From: Massilia violaceinigra
GTDB lineage: Bacteria > Pseudomonadota > Gammaproteobacteria > Burkholderiales > Burkholderiaceae_D
Length of the DNA: 64,000 bases
Assembly: GCF_002752675.1 (NCBI RefSeq)
Contig: NZ_CP024608.1
Span: 2,418,001 to 2,482,000, forward strand
Direction of reading: 5' to 3'
Numbering within the stretch: position 1 is the first letter of the stretch; every line of letters begins with the position of its first letter. The position numbers were made by a program, and so were the translations under genes. The notes under the pieces were generated by a model. It did not search any database. It had not been told where the DNA came from and saw only the letters and a program-made list of their open reading frames with translations. This document shows, in pieces, positions 8,491-18,642 of this stretch.

Positions 8491-10503
8491 TCAGGGCGTG
8501 CCGATATGGCGGCCGAGAAATTTTTCGACCCGTCCCCAGAAGTCGATGCGGTTTTTTGGCAACGACCAGCCGTGGCCTTCTTCCTGATACACCACCCATT
8601 CGACGTTCGGATTGTGGACCTTGAGCGCGTCGTGAAATTTCTTGCCGTGGTACAGCGGCACGCGGCGGTCGGCCGCGCCGTAAGCCATCAGCAGCGGCTG
8701 GGTGATGCGCGCCGCCTGCAGCAGGGGCGAGGTGGCGCGCAGCTGGGCCGCATCTTTCTCGGGGTCGCCGATCAGGGTCGGCGCGCCGTACTTGAGGTAG
8801 GAACTGCTCAGGTCGGAGGTGAAGCTCCAGTGGCCCGTGTAGAGCAGGTTGATGTCGGTCACGCCGACCCAGTTGACGCCGCACTTGTACAGGGCCGGAT
8901 CGTTCGCCAGGCCCATCAGGGTGGCGTAGCCGCCGTAACTGGCGCCGGCGATACAGATGCGCTTGGGGTCGGCGATGCCTTGGGCGATCGCCCATTTGGT
9001 GGCGTCGGCGATGTCTTCCTGCATCTTCAAGCCCCATTGCTTCCAGCCGGCACGGTAGTGCTTGGTGCCGAAGCCGGTGCTGCCGCGAAATTCGGGTTGC
9101 AGCACGGCGTAGCCGCGCGAGGCCAGGAACTGGCTGTCGGCCGACCAGCCCCATTCGTTGCCGCGCACGTAAGGGCCGCCGTGGACCAGCACCACCATAG
9201 GCAGGTTCTTGCGCTTGCCGTTGGGTAGGGTCAGCCAGGCCGGCACCGGCAAGCCGTCGCGCGCCGTGGTGCGCACCAGTTCCTGTTCCGCCATCTGGGC
9301 CGGCACGATGCGTTCCTGGGTGCTGCCGACGCTGGTGAACTTGCCCGTATCGAGGTTGTACAGGGTGTAGTGCGTGGGTTGTTTGTCGGAATACGCTTGC
9401 ACCAGCACCCACGGGCTGTCGGGACGCGTGGGCGGATTGACCATGTTCGCGGTGGCGGGCAGGGCGGCGTCGATGGTCGCCTGCAGCGTTTTCATCTTCT
9501 CGTCGAACCACACGGTCGCGCGTGCGTCGCTCAGGTAGCGCACGCCGAGCATCTTGTCGCGCGTGGTGATCAGCCGGCCGCTGAAGTCGTAATCGGCCAG
9601 GGCCACCAGCGGTTTTTCGTTGACCTGGCCGGTCTTGAGGTCGAAGGTATGCAGTGCCGCCTTGTCCTTGCCGGCGTCGCTGAGCACGTACAGGGTGCCG
9701 TCCGGGCCGAAGGCCAGCGGCGTGAAGGCTTCCTTGCCGCCCAGGTAAGCGTCGAAGGAAGCGATCTTGCGCCATTCCTTGCTCGCGGGATCGAGATACC
9801 AGATGGTTTCGATGTTCTTTTCCAGCGCGATGCACACGCGCGGCTCGCCCTTGTGGTCGAGCAGCCAGCCTTGGCACTGCCCGGGCCGCTTGACCGTTTC
9901 GGCGCGCCCGGTCACCGTGTTCACGCGGACCAGGTTGACGTACTTGATGTCGCCGGCTTCATCGAGGCCGTCGCGTTTCGGATTGATCACGTAGACATCG
10001 TCCGAGACTTGCGCGCCTAACTGCTCGACCAGGTAGTGGTCGGCCGGCAAGGTGGTGCGGGCCACGCCGTGCTCCTGCACAAAGTTGCCGCTGACCTGCA
10101 CCAGCTGCTTGAAACCGCTGCCGTCGCGGTTGACCGCGAACAAGCCCGGGCCGTAGATGGCGTCGCCCGGGCCGATGGATTTGTCGGTCGAGTCCAGTAC
10201 CAGGCGCTCGTCATTGACCCATTGGAAGGTGTCGACATCCCGATCGGCGAACTGGGCCACGACCTTGATCGCGTTGGTGGCGAGCTCGATCACGATCAGG
10301 CGGTCGCGTTTGTTGTCGTTGGAAAAGCGCACGGCCAGATACTTGCCGCTGGGTGAGAGATTGGCGGCGCTGAAAGCCGGGTTATCGAAGAAATCGGCAA
10401 TCGGCGGCGCCGCTGGCACGGCATCGGCGCTGAAGGCAGGCGTGATCAGGGCGCAGGCGAGCAGGGCGGCGCCGCGCTGGAAGGCTGGAAAACGGGTGGA
10501 CAT
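8491..10503 (-). CDS. S9 family peptidase (prolyl oligopeptidase type), secreted
   Basis: A 670-residue protein with a signal peptide ending AFSADA. The N-terminal half is a predicted beta-propeller (LSPSGKYLAVRFSND, then repeated strand blocks). The C-terminal half is an alpha/beta hydrolase with nucleophile Ser522 in GASYGGYA, Asp in YGAADRRVPL and His in EEGHGWSLP. This is the acylaminoacyl-peptidase/dipeptidyl-peptidase class that trims short peptides, here probably in the periplasm. A tandem copy follows immediately upstream on the same strand (10612-12675). Confidence 0.9.
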   Translation of the reverse strand: MSTRFPAFQRGAALLACALITPAFSADAVPAAPPIADFFDNPAFSAANLSPSGKYLAVRFSNDNKRDRLIVIELATNAIKVVAQFADRDVDTFQWVNDERLVLDSTDKSIGPGDAIYGPGLFAVNRDGSGFKQLVQVSGNFVQEHGVARTTLPADHYLVEQLGAQVSDDVYVINPKRDGLDEAGDIKYVNLVRVNTVTGRAETVKRPGQCQGWLLDHKGEPRVCIALEKNIETIWYLDPASKEWRKIASFDAYLGGKEAFTPLAFGPDGTLYVLSDAGKDKAALHTFDLKTGQVNEKPLVALADYDFSGRLITTRDKMLGVRYLSDARATVWFDEKMKTLQATIDAALPATANMVNPPTRPDSPWVLVQAYSDKQPTHYTLYNLDTGKFTSVGSTQERIVPAQMAEQELVRTTARDGLPVPAWLTLPNGKRKNLPMVVLVHGGPYVRGNEWGWSADSQFLASRGYAVLQPEFRGSTGFGTKHYRAGWKQWGLKMQEDIADATKWAIAQGIADPKRICIAGASYGGYATLMGLANDPALYKCGVNWVGVTDINLLYTGHWSFTSDLSSSYLKYGAPTLIGDPEKDAAQLRATSPLLQAARITQPLLMAYGAADRRVPLYHGKKFHDALKVHNPNVEWVVYQEEGHGWSLPKNRIDFWGRVEKFLGRHIGTP

Positions 10504-10611
10504 GAGTCGGCTCGGTAGGATGGGAAACAGTCTGGACAGTTGCTTCCTGTCCAGACTGTCAATACTATCGTTTTGCCAACCTTGGCGCCAGCCTTATCGC
10601 TTGGCCGGGTG

Positions 10612-12675
10612 TCACGGCGTGCCGACATGGCGCTGCAAGAATTTTTCGACCCGGCTCCAGAAGTCGATGCGGTTCCTGGGCAAGGACCAGCCGTGGCCTT
10701 CTTCCTGGTACACCACCCATTCGACGCTGGGATTGTGTTCCTTGAGTGCTTCATAAAATTTCTTGCCGTGGTACAGGGGCACGCGCCGGTCGGCGGCACC
10801 ATAGGCCAGCAGCAGCGGCTGGCGGATGCGCGCGGCCTGCTGCAGGGGCGAGGTGGCGCGCAGCTGGGCCGCATCCCTCACCGGATCGCCGATCAGGGTG
10901 GGTGCGCCGTACTTGAGGAAGCCGGCCGAGGCGTCCGACGTAAAGCTCCAGTGGCCCGTGTAGAGCAGATTGATATCGGTCACGCCGACCCAGTTGATGC
11001 CGCACTTGAACAGGGCCGGATCGTTCGCCAGGCCCATCAGGGTGGCGTAGCCGCCGTAGCTGGCGCCGGCGATGCAGATGCGCTTGGGGTCGGCGATGCC
11101 TTGGGCGATCGCCCATTTGGCGGCATCGGCAATGTCGTCCTGCATCTTCAAGCCCCACTGCTTCCAGCCGGCCCGGTAGTGCTTGCTGCCGAAGCCGGTG
11201 CTGCCGCGAAACTCGGGTTCCAGCACCGCGTAGCCGCGCGATGCCAGGAACTGACTGTCGGCCGACCAGCCCCATTCTTTGCCGCGTACATAAGGGCCGC
11301 CGTGCACCAGCACCACCATCGGCAGGTTCTTGCGCTGTGCAGTCGGCACGGCGGTAGGCACGGCGGTAGGCACCGCGGCAGACACGGCGGGAGGCAGTGT
11401 CAGCCAGGCCGGCACCGGCAAGCCGTCGCGCGCCGTGTAGCGCACCAGTTCCTGCTCGGCCATCCGGGCCGGGTCGACGCGCTCGTGAGTGCTGCCGACC
11501 GGGTTGAACTTGCCGGTATCGAGGTTGTACAGCGTGTAGCGGTCCGGCTGGCGGTCGGAATACGAGCGCACCAGGACCCAGGGGGCCTCGGCGCGCGCGG
11601 GCACGTCGACCAGGTTGACGGTGGCGGGCAGGGCGGCGTCGATGGCCGCCTGCAGCGCTTTCATTTTGGAATCGAACCACACGGTCGAGCGCGCGTCGCT
11701 CAGGTAGCGCACGCCCAGCAGCTTGTCGCGCGTGGTGATCAGGCTGCCGCTGAAGTCGTAGTCGGCCAGCACCACCAGCGGCTCGGCGCTGAGCTGGCCG
11801 GTGGCGAGGTCGAACGTATGCAGGGCTTGCTTGTCCTTGCCCCTGGCGCTGAGCACGTAAAACGTGCCGTCCGGGGCAAAGGCGAGCGGCGAGAATGCAT
11901 CCTTGCCGCCCAGGTAGGCGTCGAACGTGGCGATCTGGCGCCACTCCTTGCTGGCGGGGTCCAGGTACCAGACCGTTTAGGTATTCTTGTCGAGGGTGAT
12001 GCAGATGCGCGGCTCGCCCTTGTGGTCGAGCACCCAGGCACGCGCCAGTCCCGGACGGCGCACGGTTTCGCTTCGTCCGGTAACGGTGTTGAGGCGGATC
12101 AGGTTGACGTATTTGACGTCGCCGGATTCATCGATGCCGTCGCGCTTGGGGTTGGTGACGTACACATCGTCCGAGGTTTGCGCGCCTTTCTGCTCGACCA
12201 GGAAATGGTCGGCCGACAGGACGTTGCGGGCCACGCCGTGCTCCTGCACGAAGTTGCCGCTGACCTGCACCAGCTGCCTGAAATTGCTGCCGTCGCGGTT
12301 GACCGCGAACAGGCCGGGCCAGTACACGACGTCGCCGGCGCCGATGGTCTTGTCGGTCGAGTCGAGCACCAGGCGTTCGTTGTTGACCCACTCGAAACGG
12401 TTGACGTCGCGGTCGGTGAACTGGGCCACGACCTTGACGGCATTGGTGGCCAGTTCGATCACGATCAGGCGGTCGCGCTTGTTGTCGTTGGAATAGCGCA
12501 CGGCAAGGAACTTGCCGTTGGGTGAAAGAATGGCGCCGCTGAAGGCCGGGTTGTCGAAAAAATCGGCGATCGGCGGCGGGGCCTTCGGCGCCGCATCGGC
12601 GCTGAAGGCGGGATTGATCAGGACGCAGGCGCACAGGAGCGCGGCGCGCAACAAGGGCAGGAGGTAGCTGGACAT
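10612..12675 (-). pseudogene. S9 family peptidase, tandem copy interrupted by an in-frame stop
   Basis: Paralogue of the adjacent S9 peptidase. The frame opens at 12675 with a signal peptide, runs to a TAA at 11977-11979 and continues in the same frame to 10612. At the stop the intact paralogue reads Lys-Asn-Ile-Glu-Thr-Ile-Trp and this copy reads Lys-Asn-Thr-stop-Thr-Val-Trp, so a single Glu codon (GAA) to TAA change explains it. Everything downstream is well preserved, including Ser539 in GASYGGYA, the Asp and the His, so the lesion is recent, a sequencing error, or read through. A four-unit AVPT insertion is another difference from the paralogue. Confidence 0.85.
11345..11392. repeat. 12-bp minisatellite inside the S9 peptidase copy
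   Basis: Four 12-base units (GGCACGGCGGTA, exact twice, then two diverged) run head to tail. On the coding strand they encode a repeated Ala-Val-Pro-Thr insertion just before the catalytic domain. The neighbouring paralogue has only a short Asn-Gly-Lys link at this place, so the array arose by expansion in this copy. Confidence 0.85.
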
Positions 12676-12810
12676 GTGGACTCGATCGTCTGGGAAGCAG
12701 GAAACGGGAAGAACGGCGGCGGCGAAGCGGCGCGCGCCGTCAATCCTAGCGCCTTGGCGGGGACGATGCCAGCGCGTTTCGCGACGGCGCTGCGTTGTCG
12801 CGACAATTCG

Positions 12811-14856
12811 TCATTCGGGCGCGCGCAAGTGGTCGATCAGGCTGCCCAAGCGGGCGTCCGGGGCGGGTGTGAGCAGGCTGACCACGATCAGTACCAGCAC
12901 CCCGGCCGGGACCCCGAACACGCCGGCCGACATGGGCGCGATGTGGAACCACTGGCCCGCCGCGCTGCCGCCGAGGATGGGGTTGGTGTGCAGCATGTAG
13001 TACAGGCACACGCAAAAGCCGGCCGCCATGCCGGCCAGCGCGCCGGCATGGTTGGCGCGCTTCCAGAACACCCCCAGCGCCAGCGCCGGGAACAGGGTCG
13101 AGGCCGCCAGCGAAAAGGCGGCGCCCACCAGCGACAGAATATCGGCCGGTTTCTGCGAGGCGGCGTAGGCGGCAATAAAAGCCACCGCCAGCAGCAGCTT
13201 GGAAATGGTGACCCGCTTCTGGGTCGAGGCGCCCGGATCGATCACCTTGTAATAGAAGTCGTGCGAGAGCGCGTTCGAGATCGCCAGCAGCAGCCCGTCG
13301 GCGGTGGACAGGGCCGCGGCCAGCCCGCCGGCCGCCACCAGCCCCGAAATCACGTAGGGCAGGCCGCCGATTTCGGGCGTGGCCAGCACCAGCATGTCGC
13401 CGTCGATGGCGATTTCGGCCAGCTGGACGATGCCGTCGGCATTGATGTCGGCAATGCTGATGAGGGGATTCGTCTTGTCCACATTGGCCCAGTAGCTGAT
13501 CCAGGTGGGCAGCTGGGTGAATTTGGTGCCCACCAGCGCGCTGTACAGGTCGTACTTGATCAGCACCGCCAGCGCCGGGATGGAGAGGTAAATGAGCAGG
13601 ATGAAGAACAGGGTCCAGAACACCGATACGCGGGTGTCGTGCACCGAGGCGGTGGTGTAGGAGCGCATCAGGATGTGCGGCAGCGCGGCCGTGCCCAGCA
13701 TCAGGCAAAACACCAGCGCCAAAAAGTTGTTGCGGCGAATGTCGGAGGAGGCGCGGTCGGCGCCGGGAAAGGGCGTGGCGTGCGGCTGGGGCGGCCGCGC
13801 GCGCGCCAGATTGGCCGCACGGGCCGCGTTCCAGCTGCGCGCGGCCTCTTCCGCGTTCTTGGGCCAGGCGATCAGGGCGCGCTCGGCGGCGCGGATCTCG
13901 CCCAGCGCGGCATTGCGCAGGCGCACCGCGTCGAGGCGGCGCTGCACATCCTGGCGCCCGTTTTCCCACGAGGCCGGCAAGCTTGTCGCCAGCGCGTGGT
14001 AATACTCGGCGCGCTGGGCGAAGATGGCGCGCACTTCGCGCTCGCGCGGGTCGCGCTCCAGTTCGGCCTCGCGCGCGGCCAGCTTGGGCATCACGGTGCC
14101 GTACGCCACCTGCGGCACCGGGTTGTCGGCATGCTTGAGCGAGAGCCACATGGCGGGCAGCAGGAACGCCACGAGGATGATAATGTACTGCGCCACCTGG
14201 GTCCAGGTGATGGCGCGCATGCCGCCCAGGAACGAGCAGACCAGGATGCTGGCCAGCCCGAGGAAAATGCCGACCGAAAAATCGACCCCGGTAAAGCGCG
14301 AGGCGATCAGCCCGACCGCGTAAATCTGCGCCACCACGTAGGTGAACGAGACGATGATGGTGGCGCCCACCGCCATCACCCGCACCGGCCCGCCGCGCCC
14401 GCCCGCGCCGCCGCCGTAGCGCGCCGCCAGGAAGTCGGGAATGGTGTACTGGGCGAACTTGCGCAGGTAGGGCGCGATCAGCAGCGCCACCAGACAGTAG
14501 CCGCCGGTCCAGCCCATGATGTAGGCCAGGCCGTCGAAGCCGTGCAGGTACAGCCCGCCGGCCAGGCTGATGAAGCTGGCCGCCGAAATCCAGTCGGCGG
14601 CGGTGGCCATGCCGTTGAACAGGGCCGGCACCCTGCGCCCGGCCACATAATATTCCGTCACGTTCGAGGTGCGGCTGATGACGCCGATGGCCGCGTACAG
14701 CACGATGGTGGCGAACATGTACAGGTAGCCGAGCCAGACGCGCGGCATGCCTTCGCGTTCGAGCAGGGCCAGCGAGAGCACGAAGGCGATGAAACACACC
14801 GTGTACCACAGGTAATAGCGGCTCAGGCGCCCGAACTGCGAGACGGGCGCGCTCAT
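12811..14856 (-). CDS. sodium:solute symporter, VC_2705/ActP-like subfamily
   Basis: A 681-residue multi-pass membrane protein of the SSS family. It has the family motifs TEYYVAGRRVPA, ADWISAASFI and SFLGGMRAITWTQVAQ near the N-terminus. A soluble, charged segment of about 110 residues (roughly 245-355) separates two membrane blocks, as in the VC_2705 subfamily. The start at 14856 overlaps the stop of the DUF4212 gene as ATGA, and longer upstream starts give no sensible protein. Together with that small subunit it should import an organic anion such as acetate or another monocarboxylate with Na+; the substrate is inferred only. Confidence 0.9.
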   Translation of the reverse strand: MSAPVSQFGRLSRYYLWYTVCFIAFVLSLALLEREGMPRVWLGYLYMFATIVLYAAIGVISRTSNVTEYYVAGRRVPALFNGMATAADWISAASFISLAGGLYLHGFDGLAYIMGWTGGYCLVALLIAPYLRKFAQYTIPDFLAARYGGGAGGRGGPVRVMAVGATIIVSFTYVVAQIYAVGLIASRFTGVDFSVGIFLGLASILVCSFLGGMRAITWTQVAQYIIILVAFLLPAMWLSLKHADNPVPQVAYGTVMPKLAAREAELERDPREREVRAIFAQRAEYYHALATSLPASWENGRQDVQRRLDAVRLRNAALGEIRAAERALIAWPKNAEEAARSWNAARAANLARARPPQPHATPFPGADRASSDIRRNNFLALVFCLMLGTAALPHILMRSYTTASVHDTRVSVFWTLFFILLIYLSIPALAVLIKYDLYSALVGTKFTQLPTWISYWANVDKTNPLISIADINADGIVQLAEIAIDGDMLVLATPEIGGLPYVISGLVAAGGLAAALSTADGLLLAISNALSHDFYYKVIDPGASTQKRVTISKLLLAVAFIAAYAASQKPADILSLVGAAFSLAASTLFPALALGVFWKRANHAGALAGMAAGFCVCLYYMLHTNPILGGSAAGQWFHIAPMSAGVFGVPAGVLVLIVVSLLTPAPDARLGSLIDHLRAPE

Positions 14857-15149
14857 GCCGCATCCTTGAGGGCAGCGACAAAGCGGCGGTCGGCGCGCCG
14901 CATGGCCAGCACGTAGACGCCGAGGATGGCCAGGTAGACCAGCGAGGCGCCCTGGGCCGCCAGGTAGAACGAGAGCGGCCAGCCGAACAGCGACCAGGTG
15001 GCCAGTTCGCGCGCGAAAAACACCGTGCAAAAGCCCGTGGCCAGCCACAGCAGCAGCAGGGTCGCCGTGATGCGGCGCGTGCGCGCCCAGTGCACCCGGC
15101 GCGCGGCCACGAGGCGGCGGCGCTGGTCGGCCACGGCGCTCGTTTCCAT
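14853..15149 (-). CDS. DUF4212 small subunit of the sodium:solute symporter
   Basis: A 98-residue protein with an Arg-rich N-terminus and two predicted membrane helices (about 29-47 and 57-83). FFARELATWSLFGWPLSFY is the signature of the symporter small-subunit family (DUF4212). Its ATG shares one base with the upstream kinase stop and its own stop overlaps the transporter start, so it is the third gene of a tightly coupled four-gene operon. Confidence 0.9.
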   Translation of the reverse strand: METSAVADQRRRLVAARRVHWARTRRITATLLLLWLATGFCTVFFARELATWSLFGWPLSFYLAAQGASLVYLAILGVYVLAMRRADRRFVAALKDAA

Positions 15150-16666
15150 CAGCCGGCCTCCTCGTCGGTGACGCGCGGCGGCGGGAAGCTCAGGCGGAAC
15201 TGGCAGCCGGGCGCTTTTTTCTGCTGGCTGCGCGGATTGTTGAGAATATCGACCGCGGCGCCGTGCTGCTGGGCGATCTCGCGCACGATGGCCAGCCCGA
15301 GGCCGCTGCCGGGCGCGCTGTTGCCGAGGATGCGGTAAAAGCGCTCGAACACGTGGGCGCGTTCGTCTGGGGCGATGCCCGGGCCGGTATCCTCGACTTC
15401 CAGGATGGCCAGCTCGTCCTCGCGCCGCACGCGCACGGTGACGCTGCCGCCGGCCGGGGTGTAGCGCAGGGCGTTGTCGATCAGGTTCGAGAGCAGTTCG
15501 CGCAGCATCATCGGGTTGGCCGCGATCAGGACCGGATCGTCCGGCTGCTCGAAGCCGAGGTCGATGCGGTGGGCGAACGAGGCTTGCACCCAGTCCTGCA
15601 CGGTATCGCGCGCGCTCTCGCACAGGTCGAGCTCCTCGTAGGCCAGGCCGGCGTTGGGCTGGTTTTCGGCACGCGCCAGGGCCAGCAGCTGGTTGACCAG
15701 GCGCGTGGCCGATTCGGAACTTTTGGCCAGCTGTTCGAGCGAGCGCCGGATTTCCTCGGGGTCGAGCTGGCGCAGCGCCAGTTCGGACTGCATGCGCATG
15801 CCGGCCAGCGGGGTTTTCATCTGGTGGGCGGCGTCGGCGATGAAGCGCTTTTGCATTTCGATGGTTTGCGAGAGGCGTTCGAGCATGTCGTTGAGCGAGC
15901 CGACCAGGGGCGAGATTTCCTCCGGCACCTGGCGCGAATCGATCGGCGAGAGGTCGTCCGGACGGCGCGCACGGATGCGTTCCTGCAGCTGGGCCAGCGG
16001 CGAAAGGCCGCGCGTCAAGGCCAGCCAGACCAGGGCCAGCACGATCGGCAGGATGATGAACTGGGGCAGGATCACGCCCTTGATGATTTCGTTGGCGAGC
16101 TGGGCGCGCTTATCCAGGGTTTCGGCCACCTGCACCAGGGCCGCATAAGGCTCGTCGCCGCGCCTGGCCAGCGGGCGCAGGTTGACGTAGGAAAAAGCGA
16201 TGCGGACCGGCGCGCCGTGCATCAGCTCGTTACGGAAATGGACGCGCCCGTTGCGCAGGCGTTCGTCGTCGGGCGGCAGCGGCAGGTCGCGGTCGCCATC
16301 GATGTGTTCGCGGCGCGGGCCGATGATCTGGATATACACCTGGTCGACATCGTCGGCGCGCAGGATGTCGCGCGCGCTGCCGGGCAGGCGCGAGAGCACC
16401 TTGCCGTCGACTTCGCGCACCTGCTGGGCCAGCACGGTGATGCTGTCTTCCAGCGCATGGTCGAAGGGCTGGTTGGCGATCGACTTGGCCACCAGGTAGG
16501 TGATGGCGATGCTCATCGGCCACAGCAGCAGAAGCGGGGCCAGCATCCAGTCGAGGATTTCGCCGAACAGGGAATGCTGGATGTTTTCGTCCGGCTCGGC
16601 GCCGGGCGGCACGTAGAGGGCGTCGGGCGCATCCGGCACGGCCGGGGCGGCCTCGCGCAGGCTCAC
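15149..16666 (-). CDS. sensor histidine kinase
   Basis: A 505-residue inner-membrane kinase. The start is a GTG at 16666 that overlaps the regulator stop (GTGA); a longer frame upstream only shadows the regulator gene. One membrane segment lies near residues 40-60, then a periplasmic sensing region, a second membrane segment near 200, and a HAMP-like linker. His281 in AAHQMKTPL is the phosphorylation site, followed by N box NLIDNALRYTP, DTGPGIAPDE and GSGLGLAIV. It resembles TctE/QseC-type kinases that control carboxylate uptake, which fits the symporter genes downstream. Confidence 0.9.
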   Translation of the reverse strand: MSLREAAPAVPDAPDALYVPPGAEPDENIQHSLFGEILDWMLAPLLLLWPMSIAITYLVAKSIANQPFDHALEDSITVLAQQVREVDGKVLSRLPGSARDILRADDVDQVYIQIIGPRREHIDGDRDLPLPPDDERLRNGRVHFRNELMHGAPVRIAFSYVNLRPLARRGDEPYAALVQVAETLDKRAQLANEIIKGVILPQFIILPIVLALVWLALTRGLSPLAQLQERIRARRPDDLSPIDSRQVPEEISPLVGSLNDMLERLSQTIEMQKRFIADAAHQMKTPLAGMRMQSELALRQLDPEEIRRSLEQLAKSSESATRLVNQLLALARAENQPNAGLAYEELDLCESARDTVQDWVQASFAHRIDLGFEQPDDPVLIAANPMMLRELLSNLIDNALRYTPAGGSVTVRVRREDELAILEVEDTGPGIAPDERAHVFERFYRILGNSAPGSGLGLAIVREIAQQHGAAVDILNNPRSQQKKAPGCQFRLSFPPPRVTDEEAG

Positions 16667-17373
16667 TTCGATTCCACGCCTGCCTCGAGGCTGGCGCGGG
16701 GGGCGTCGGCGTATTTTTCCAGGCAATAGCCCAGGCCGCGCACGGTGGCGATGCGCACGCCGCCCACTTCGATCTTCTTGCGCAGGCGGTGCACATAGAC
16801 TTCGATGGCGTTGTTGGACACTTCCTCGCCCCATTCGCACAGGTGGTCGACCAGCTGTTCCTTGGACACCAGGCGTCCGGCGCGCGCCAGCAGAATTTCC
16901 AGCAGGCCCAGTTCGCGCGCCGACAGGTCCAGCATCTGGTCATTGATATAGGCGCTGCGCCCGACCTGGTCGTAAGCCAGCGGGCCATGGCGCACCACGG
17001 CCGCGCCGCCGCCGGCGCCGCGCCGGGTCAGGGCGCGCACGCGCGCTTCCAGTTCGGACAGGGCGAACGGCTTGGCCATGTAATCGTCGGCGCCCAGGTC
17101 CAGGCCATTGACGCGCTGCTCGATCGAGTCGGCCGCGGTGAGGATCAGCACCGGCAGGAGCGAGGCGCGCGCGCGCAGGCGGCGCAGCACTTCCAGCCCG
17201 GACAGCCGGGGCAGGCCGAGGTCGAGGATCAGCAGGTCGAACTCCTGGGTGGACAGGGCCGTATCGGCTTCCTGTCCGTTCTTCACACAATCGATGGCGT
17301 AGCCGGACTGGCGCAAAGAGCGCGTCAATCCATCGGCAAGCACGCTATCATCTTCGGCAAGTAAAATACGCAT
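16663..17373 (-). CDS. OmpR/TctD-type response regulator
   Basis: A 236-residue two-domain regulator. The receiver domain has acidic residues EDD at 7-9, phospho-acceptor Asp51 in LILDLGLP, Thr in LTAAD and Lys in YMAKPF. The C-terminal winged helix contains LSARELGLLEILL, EVYVHRLRKKI and VRGLGYCLEK. It is the first gene of the operon with the kinase and symporter subunits. It is divergent from recA, with 174 bases between the two starts. Confidence 0.93.
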   Translation of the reverse strand: MRILLAEDDSVLADGLTRSLRQSGYAIDCVKNGQEADTALSTQEFDLLILDLGLPRLSGLEVLRRLRARASLLPVLILTAADSIEQRVNGLDLGADDYMAKPFALSELEARVRALTRRGAGGGAAVVRHGPLAYDQVGRSAYINDQMLDLSARELGLLEILLARAGRLVSKEQLVDHLCEWGEEVSNNAIEVYVHRLRKKIEVGGVRIATVRGLGYCLEKYADAPRASLEAGVESK

Positions 17374-17468
17374 GAGGGCACCGGAACGTCTAATTAGGGC
17401 TATTGTGTTTCATTTGGCGCAACGCCGGGAATTTTTTTGAATCGGGGGCGCGTGCCGCTTGCATAAAC

Positions 17469-17488
17469 CACTGTTTATTTGTACAGTG
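17469..17488 (+). promoter_or_regulatory. LexA-type SOS operator upstream of recA
   Basis: The 20 bases contain CTGT-N8-ACAG in perfect form with matching flanks (CA on one side, TG on the other), the gamma/betaproteobacterial LexA consensus. It ends 59 bases before the recA ATG, a normal operator position. It also lies upstream of the divergent regulator gene, which might therefore feel SOS control. Confidence 0.85.
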
Positions 17489-17547
17489 TTGTCTGTGACG
17501 TGTCTTCTGCCCTGGATCTGGACCACTCTCTGGACTGAAAGAAAATT

Positions 17548-18627
17548 ATGGATGATAAAAAAACCGTATTAAATGCTGGCGAGAAAGGCAAGGCGCTGGC
17601 CGCTGCCCTCGCGCAGATTGAAAAGCAGTTCGGCAAGGGCTCCGTCATGCGCATGGACGCCAATGCGCCCGTCGAAGATGTGCAGGTCGTCTCGACCGGT
17701 TCGCTCGGCCTGGACATCGCGCTGGGCGTGGGCGGCTTGCCGCGTGGCCGCGTGGTCGAGATCTACGGTCCTGAATCGTCGGGTAAAACAACCCTGACCC
17801 TGCAGACCATCGCACAAATGCAAAAATTGGGCGGCACCTGCGCCTTTATCGATGCCGAGCACGCGCTTGATGTCGGTTACGCCCAAAAACTGGGCATCAA
17901 CCTGTCCGAACTGCTCATTTCGCAGCCGGACACGGGTGAGCAGGCCCTGGAAATCACCGATGCACTGGTGCGTTCGGGCAGTGTCGACCTGGTCGTGATC
18001 GACTCTGTGGCGGCCCTGACTCCACGCGCGGAGATCGAAGGCGACATGGGCGATTCGCTGCCGGGTCTGCAGGCGCGTCTGATGTCCCAGGCACTGCGCA
18101 AGCTGACCGGTTCGATCAACCGCACCAACACCCTGGTTATCTTCATCAACCAGATCCGCATGAAGATCGGCGTCATGTTCGGCAGCCCGGAAACCACCAC
18201 CGGTGGTAACGCGCTCAAGTTCTACGCTTCCGTGCGCCTGGACATCCGCCGCACCGGTTCGATCAAGTCCGGCGACGAAGTCATCGGTAACGAAACCAAG
18301 GTCAAGGTCGTCAAGAACAAGATCGCGCCACCGTTCAAGGAAGCGCACTTCGACATTCTTTATGGCGAAGGCACGTCGCGCGAAGGCGAGATCTTGGATC
18401 TGGGTGCGGATAACAAGATCGTCGAGAAGTCGGGTTCCTGGTACAGCTACAACGGCGAACGTATTGGCCAGGGGAAGGATAATGCGCGCATCTTCCTCAA
18501 GGAGCGTCCGGCGCTGGCGCGCGAGATCGAAAACAAGGTGCGCGTGGCGCTCGGCGTGCGCGAGCTGCCGCCGGTCGGTGGCGAGGAGCCTGTCAAGGTC
18601 GCCAAGCTGAAAGCAGTCCCCGAGTAA
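17548..18627 (+). CDS. recA: recombinase RecA
   Basis: A 359-residue RecA: ATP-dependent strand exchange in homologous recombination and co-protease for LexA in the SOS response. Walker [10 protein letters not shown] is at 74-82, with FIDAEHALD and the Walker B strand [10 protein letters not shown], and loop regions [10 protein letters not shown] and [13 protein letters not shown]. Length and motifs are standard. Preceded by a LexA operator and followed after 15 bases by recX. Confidence 0.98.
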   Translation: MDDKKTVLNAGEKGKALAAALAQIEKQFGKGSVMRMDANAPVEDVQVVSTGSLGLDIALGVGGLPRGRVVEIYGPESSGKTTLTLQTIAQMQKLGGTCAFIDAEHALDVGYAQKLGINLSELLISQPDTGEQALEITDALVRSGSVDLVVIDSVAALTPRAEIEGDMGDSLPGLQARLMSQALRKLTGSINRTNTLVIFINQIRMKIGVMFGSPETTTGGNALKFYASVRLDIRRTGSIKSGDEVIGNETKVKVVKNKIAPPFKEAHFDILYGEGTSREGEILDLGADNKIVEKSGSWYSYNGERIGQGKDNARIFLKERPALAREIENKVRVALGVRELPPVGGEEPVKVAKLKAVPE

Positions 18628-18642
18628 TCGGCGGCGGCAACG

